Assembly: GCA_002839445.1 (NCBI GenBank)
Contig: PGYB01000005.1
Coordinates: forward strand, 372,001-436,000
Source: Candidatus Riflebacteria bacterium HGW-Riflebacteria-1
GTDB lineage: Bacteria; Muiribacteriota; Ozemobacteria; Ozemobacterales; Ozemobacteraceae
DNA length: 64,000 bases
Direction: 5' to 3'
Numbering within the stretch: the stretch's first letter is position 1; every line of letters starts with the position of its first letter. Both the position numbers and the translations under genes were made by a program. The notes under the pieces were generated by a model. It made no database searches and was not told where the DNA came from. It saw only the letters and a list, made by a program, of their open reading frames with translations. Shown one piece after another: positions 61,321-64,000 of this stretch.

Positions 61321-63551
61321 TGAAAAAGCTTGCTGAATTTGCCTATTATCTGGTTTCGACGAAGCCTTACGCTGTGATCATCGTGATCTTCGCCGCGTTT
61401 TTTCTGAGCTTCGGAGCTTTTTTACATGTCGAAACCGATGATGACTTTGAAAGCGGCATTACCGACCCGGCTGTGCTGAATACTCTCGCCAGATTCAAAG
61501 CGGAATTCGGCCATGAACAGCAGATTCTGGTCGCGTTTCCGGTCGAGCAGATCGATCGGCAAGCCCTGCTCGATCTCTGGCGGCTTGTTCAGAAATTGCG
61601 CGCATTACCGCAGATTCAGGGCATCATGTCACTGCTCGACGTGCTGCAGCCGATAAACCGTCGCGAACAGTTCGAGGCTTACCTGCAGGATTTTCGCATC
61701 GAAAATCTGCGCGAGATGTTGCAGAAAAATCGTCTGTTCGACAAGTTTCTGGTCAGCGCTGACGGTCTCGCGCTGCAAATAGTCATTGTACCCGACCTCG
61801 CATTTCCCGACTGCCAGAAACAGCTGTATAATGAACTTAACCAGCTGCTGCCCGCTTATTTTGGCGCGCGCGAATACCATGTGTTTGGCTACATGTATTT
61901 TAAAGAGCGCTTCTTCGAGTTTATCGAGCGCAACAACCTGATGTTCATTACGCTTGGCTTCATGCTTTGTACGGTGCTGGCCTGGTTCTTTTTTCCTGAT
62001 ATTGTGGTTCTCATGCTGATTTTGTGTGCTGTCGGCATTCCGGCCGTGCTGACCTTCGCCATTTATTTTGCCAATGGTAACAAGATCAATATTTTCACTT
62101 CGCCGATCATACCTTTTGCGCTGATTATCTCATTGAGCGAGATAATCTATCTGGTCAGCTTTTTCGTCAGAACTCACAAGCATGGCAACCGTTCTTACGA
62201 TCTTCTGCACCGCGAGAACTTTTTCAGGCTGCTGCGACCCTGTCTGATCAACGCACTGACCACGCTGATCGGCTTTCTCTCGCTATCTTACAGCCCGTCG
62301 CCCAATATCAGGCTGTTTTCACTTTATACCTCGCTGGCCTGCTTTCTTTCGTATTTTGTTACCTTTGGCCTGATTTTTTCGGTGCTCAAGCTCTATCAGC
62401 CGAAGTTCTCGCGCGAAGTGCAGAAAGAACGGCGCTACGGTGAGGGTATTCGCCGCTCGCTGCGCAATGCCATTTTCAGGCATACCGGCAAGGTACTGAT
62501 CATTTCTACAATTGTCGGAATAATGGCGCTGCCCTTTGTCTTTTCGGCGCAGAAGCGCAATTCTCTCGAGGACTCTTTTTCTGCCGCTGATCCGATTCTG
62601 GCGTCATGGAAATATATTGAGACCAATTTTTCTGGCCCATATCAGCTGCTGCTGATGATCTCACACCCGGCACCGCTCGAAAAAGGCTTTCTTGAAGACG
62701 TTGACCGACTACATGCAAAGCTGTTGCAAATGCCTGAAGTGAACCGGGTATTTTCGCTGGTCAGCCTGGTGAAATCATTCACCGAAAGCTTTTCGTCAGG
62801 CCCGGAAATTCCCGAAAGCGAACAGCTGATATTTTCTATTCTCGAATTTTTTGATGCGCGCGGTGTCGCTGAAATGGTCATTTCCAGCAATGCCGACATA
62901 CTGTTGATGCGCGTGGCCATAAATATCTCCGATGACTTCAAAATTTATGAGCTTGGCGAGATGATTCTGAAACGCTCACGCGCGACTCTGCCGTCTTCAG
63001 CACAGGTTGAGATAACCGGCGAAGTCTATTCACACGCCGTGTTGCAGATGAATATTCTCGACAACATCTCAAGCTCTTTTGCGGCAGCAATTCTGATGAT
63101 CAGTGTCGTTTTTCTGCTGGTGTTCCGCCGCCTGTCACTGTCGTTTATTGCGCTGCTGGTTAACTTTTACCCGATATTCTTTGCCTATGCCGTGGCATTT
63201 CTCGCCGGAATTCCATTGAACCCGTCTACGGCCATCGCCGGCTGCGTGATGAGTGGCCTGATCGTCGATGATACGCTGCATACAATTACCTTTTATCACG
63301 ATTCGCACCAGCGCAGCACGCAACGCCGCCTGCTGTTCACCATGCAGCAGATGACCTGGCCGGTTATTTACTCGTCAATTCTGCTTGGACTCGGCAATGC
63401 CATCTTCGTCTTCAGCGACTTCAAACCATTTGCCTACTTTGGCGCCATTGGCGCCCTGATCGTGGTGATCGGCGTGCTTGGCGACCTGATTGTCCTGCCC
63501 GGCTGCATCCTGGCCTACGATCGCCTGAAAAACGCCAGAAAGCCTTCATAA
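61320..63551 (+). CDS. RND-superfamily MMPL-type transporter
   Basis: 743 residues with two copies of the RND half. TM about 12-32, an external loop, a cluster of TMs at about 215-370, TM about 400, a second loop, and a final cluster at about 580-735 (SFIALLVNFYPIFFAYAVAFLAG, GCVMSGLIVDDTLHTITFY). MMPL/patched-like proteins export lipids or hopanoids, or act as hydrophobe exporters. No fusion protein or outer-membrane channel is adjacent. GGAGG lies 13 bases before ATG 61320; TTG 61317 is an alternative. Confidence 0.9.
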   Translation: MKKLAEFAYYLVSTKPYAVIIVIFAAFFLSFGAFLHVETDDDFESGITDPAVLNTLARFKAEFGHEQQILVAFPVEQIDRQALLDLWRLVQKLRALPQIQGIMSLLDVLQPINRREQFEAYLQDFRIENLREMLQKNRLFDKFLVSADGLALQIVIVPDLAFPDCQKQLYNELNQLLPAYFGAREYHVFGYMYFKERFFEFIERNNLMFITLGFMLCTVLAWFFFPDIVVLMLILCAVGIPAVLTFAIYFANGNKINIFTSPIIPFALIISLSEIIYLVSFFVRTHKHGNRSYDLLHRENFFRLLRPCLINALTTLIGFLSLSYSPSPNIRLFSLYTSLACFLSYFVTFGLIFSVLKLYQPKFSREVQKERRYGEGIRRSLRNAIFRHTGKVLIISTIVGIMALPFVFSAQKRNSLEDSFSAADPILASWKYIETNFSGPYQLLLMISHPAPLEKGFLEDVDRLHAKLLQMPEVNRVFSLVSLVKSFTESFSSGPEIPESEQLIFSILEFFDARGVAEMVISSNADILLMRVAINISDDFKIYELGEMILKRSRATLPSSAQVEITGEVYSHAVLQMNILDNISSSFAAAILMISVVFLLVFRRLSLSFIALLVNFYPIFFAYAVAFLAGIPLNPSTAIAGCVMSGLIVDDTLHTITFYHDSHQRSTQRRLLFTMQQMTWPVIYSSILLGLGNAIFVFSDFKPFAYFGAIGALIVVIGVLGDLIVLPGCILAYDRLKNARKPS

Positions 63552-63655
63552 AGAGCATAATAAAGCATAAAAAGGATTCTGCCGAGAGCCCGGCAAAAGC
63601 AGTGTGCACAAAATTGAATTTAATTACTCAACTTTGCCAAAGAACCAGGCATAAC

Positions 63656-63678
63656 AAAAATCCCCGCCGAAGCGGGGA
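63656..63678 (-). terminator. Rho-independent terminator with UUCG tetraloop
   Basis: On the minus strand, stem TCCCCGC (63678-63672), loop TTCG, stem GCGGGGA (63667-63661), then TTTTT (63660-63656). The C(UUCG)G tetraloop is exceptionally stable. It is 34 bases after the stop of the last gene and serves it. Confidence 0.9.
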
Positions 63679-63712
63679 CTCGTTGCACAAACACAGAACG
63701 TACTTAGTTAGC

Positions 63713-64000
63713 TCAACTTTTGAAGAGCTTGTTGAAACGGCGATCCTGCATCATCAGAGTCATCAGCATTGATGAGAACTGATACTGCTCGGCAGCGCTC
63801 GAACCGAGTTTAATCGAGAAAACACAGGTGTCATTGCTGGCCGTTACTTTGTTGGCCTTGAACGAAACCATATCCTGTTCAGAAAGGGTCTTTGCCGAAG
63901 TGCTTGCCATCCATGCCAGCAGCAGATCTTTGAGTTTTCCGGCTTCCTGCTGATTGGCGCATTTGAAGATCATGTTGATGTCGTAAGCATAGCCGGCGTC
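63713..64000 (-). CDS. C-terminal part of an unknown protein (partial at right edge)
   Basis: The minus-strand frame is open to the window edge, so the ATG at 63973 is probably internal. The 95 visible residues read DAGYAYDINMIFKCANQQEAG, then an amphipathic helix and beta strands (NDTCVFSIKLGSSAAEQY), ending in RRFNKLFKS. No family recognised. A strong terminator follows. Confidence 0.65.
   Translation of the reverse strand, partial: DAGYAYDINMIFKCANQQEAGKLKDLLLAWMASTSAKTLSEQDMVSFKANKVTASNDTCVFSIKLGSSAAEQYQFSSMLMTLMMQDRRFNKLFKS

Overview
The window looks like one chromosomal stretch of a deep-branching Gram-negative-type bacterium of roughly 50% GC. The evidence is a dcw cell-division/peptidoglycan cluster, a putative outer-membrane barrel ending in Phe, an RND/MMPL exporter, lipoproteins, and housekeeping pathways (DXP isoprenoid entry, de novo NAD synthesis, NAD(P)HX repair) in tight operons. 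Several very large membrane cyclases and unclassified secreted proteins would fit a candidate phylum such as Riflebacteria, but that placement is a guess from gene content. No rRNA, tRNA, insertion sequence, prophage or CRISPR array was recognised.

Layout. 1-3041: end of an unknown gene, then a four-TM HAMP/class III cyclase-like protein whose metal-binding Asp residues are both gone. 3058-6730: NifU/IscU-like scaffold, a lone BMC-fold-like protein, a cupin, and Dxs. 6802-12194: one tightly packed minus-strand operon (WalJ-like hydrolase, RlmH, CheR, CheB, ferritin-like protein, polyprenyl-phosphate sugar transferase, DUF1858). 12269-21104: Nnr repair enzyme, envelope proteins, a zinc-ribbon/beta-propeller membrane protein, MurI, a BMP-family lipoprotein and a radical SAM protein. 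21220-28473: murD-ftsW-murG and ftsQ-ftsA-ftsZ, as two transcription blocks without murC, murB or ddl. 28542-31812: larB and larC (nickel-pincer cofactor) with a flippase-like membrane protein. 32099-34582: a large unrecognised exported or membrane protein.

34689-40324: two overlapping genes for four-TM HAMP cyclases. 40338-46801: transporter, M1-peptidase-like fragment, VWA protein, secreted protein, nitroreductase, acetyltransferase. 46943-52025: a compact cluster of tiny ORF, radical SAM, two GNAT-fold proteins and a GH3-family adenylating enzyme, resembling an uncharacterised biosynthetic pathway. 51997-58738: secreted protein, HflX, hypothetical protein, nadB-nadC-nadA. 59096-64000: alpha/beta hydrolase, DUF3592, hypothetical membrane protein, MMPL exporter behind a 19-codon leader ORF, and the end of another gene.

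The most interesting points are these. The tandem cyclase genes have complementary active-site losses: one lacks a metal Asp but keeps the transition-state Asn and Arg; the other keeps both Asp but has lost Asn and Arg. This predicts an obligate heterodimer with one working site, like the C1/C2 halves of mammalian adenylyl cyclase. The GH3/GNAT/radical SAM cluster is a candidate new pathway. Three intergenic loci carry a related repeat family (54-bp hexamer satellites with small hairpins). A BMC-like shell-fold protein sits beside an Fe-S scaffold gene with no microcompartment genes in view.
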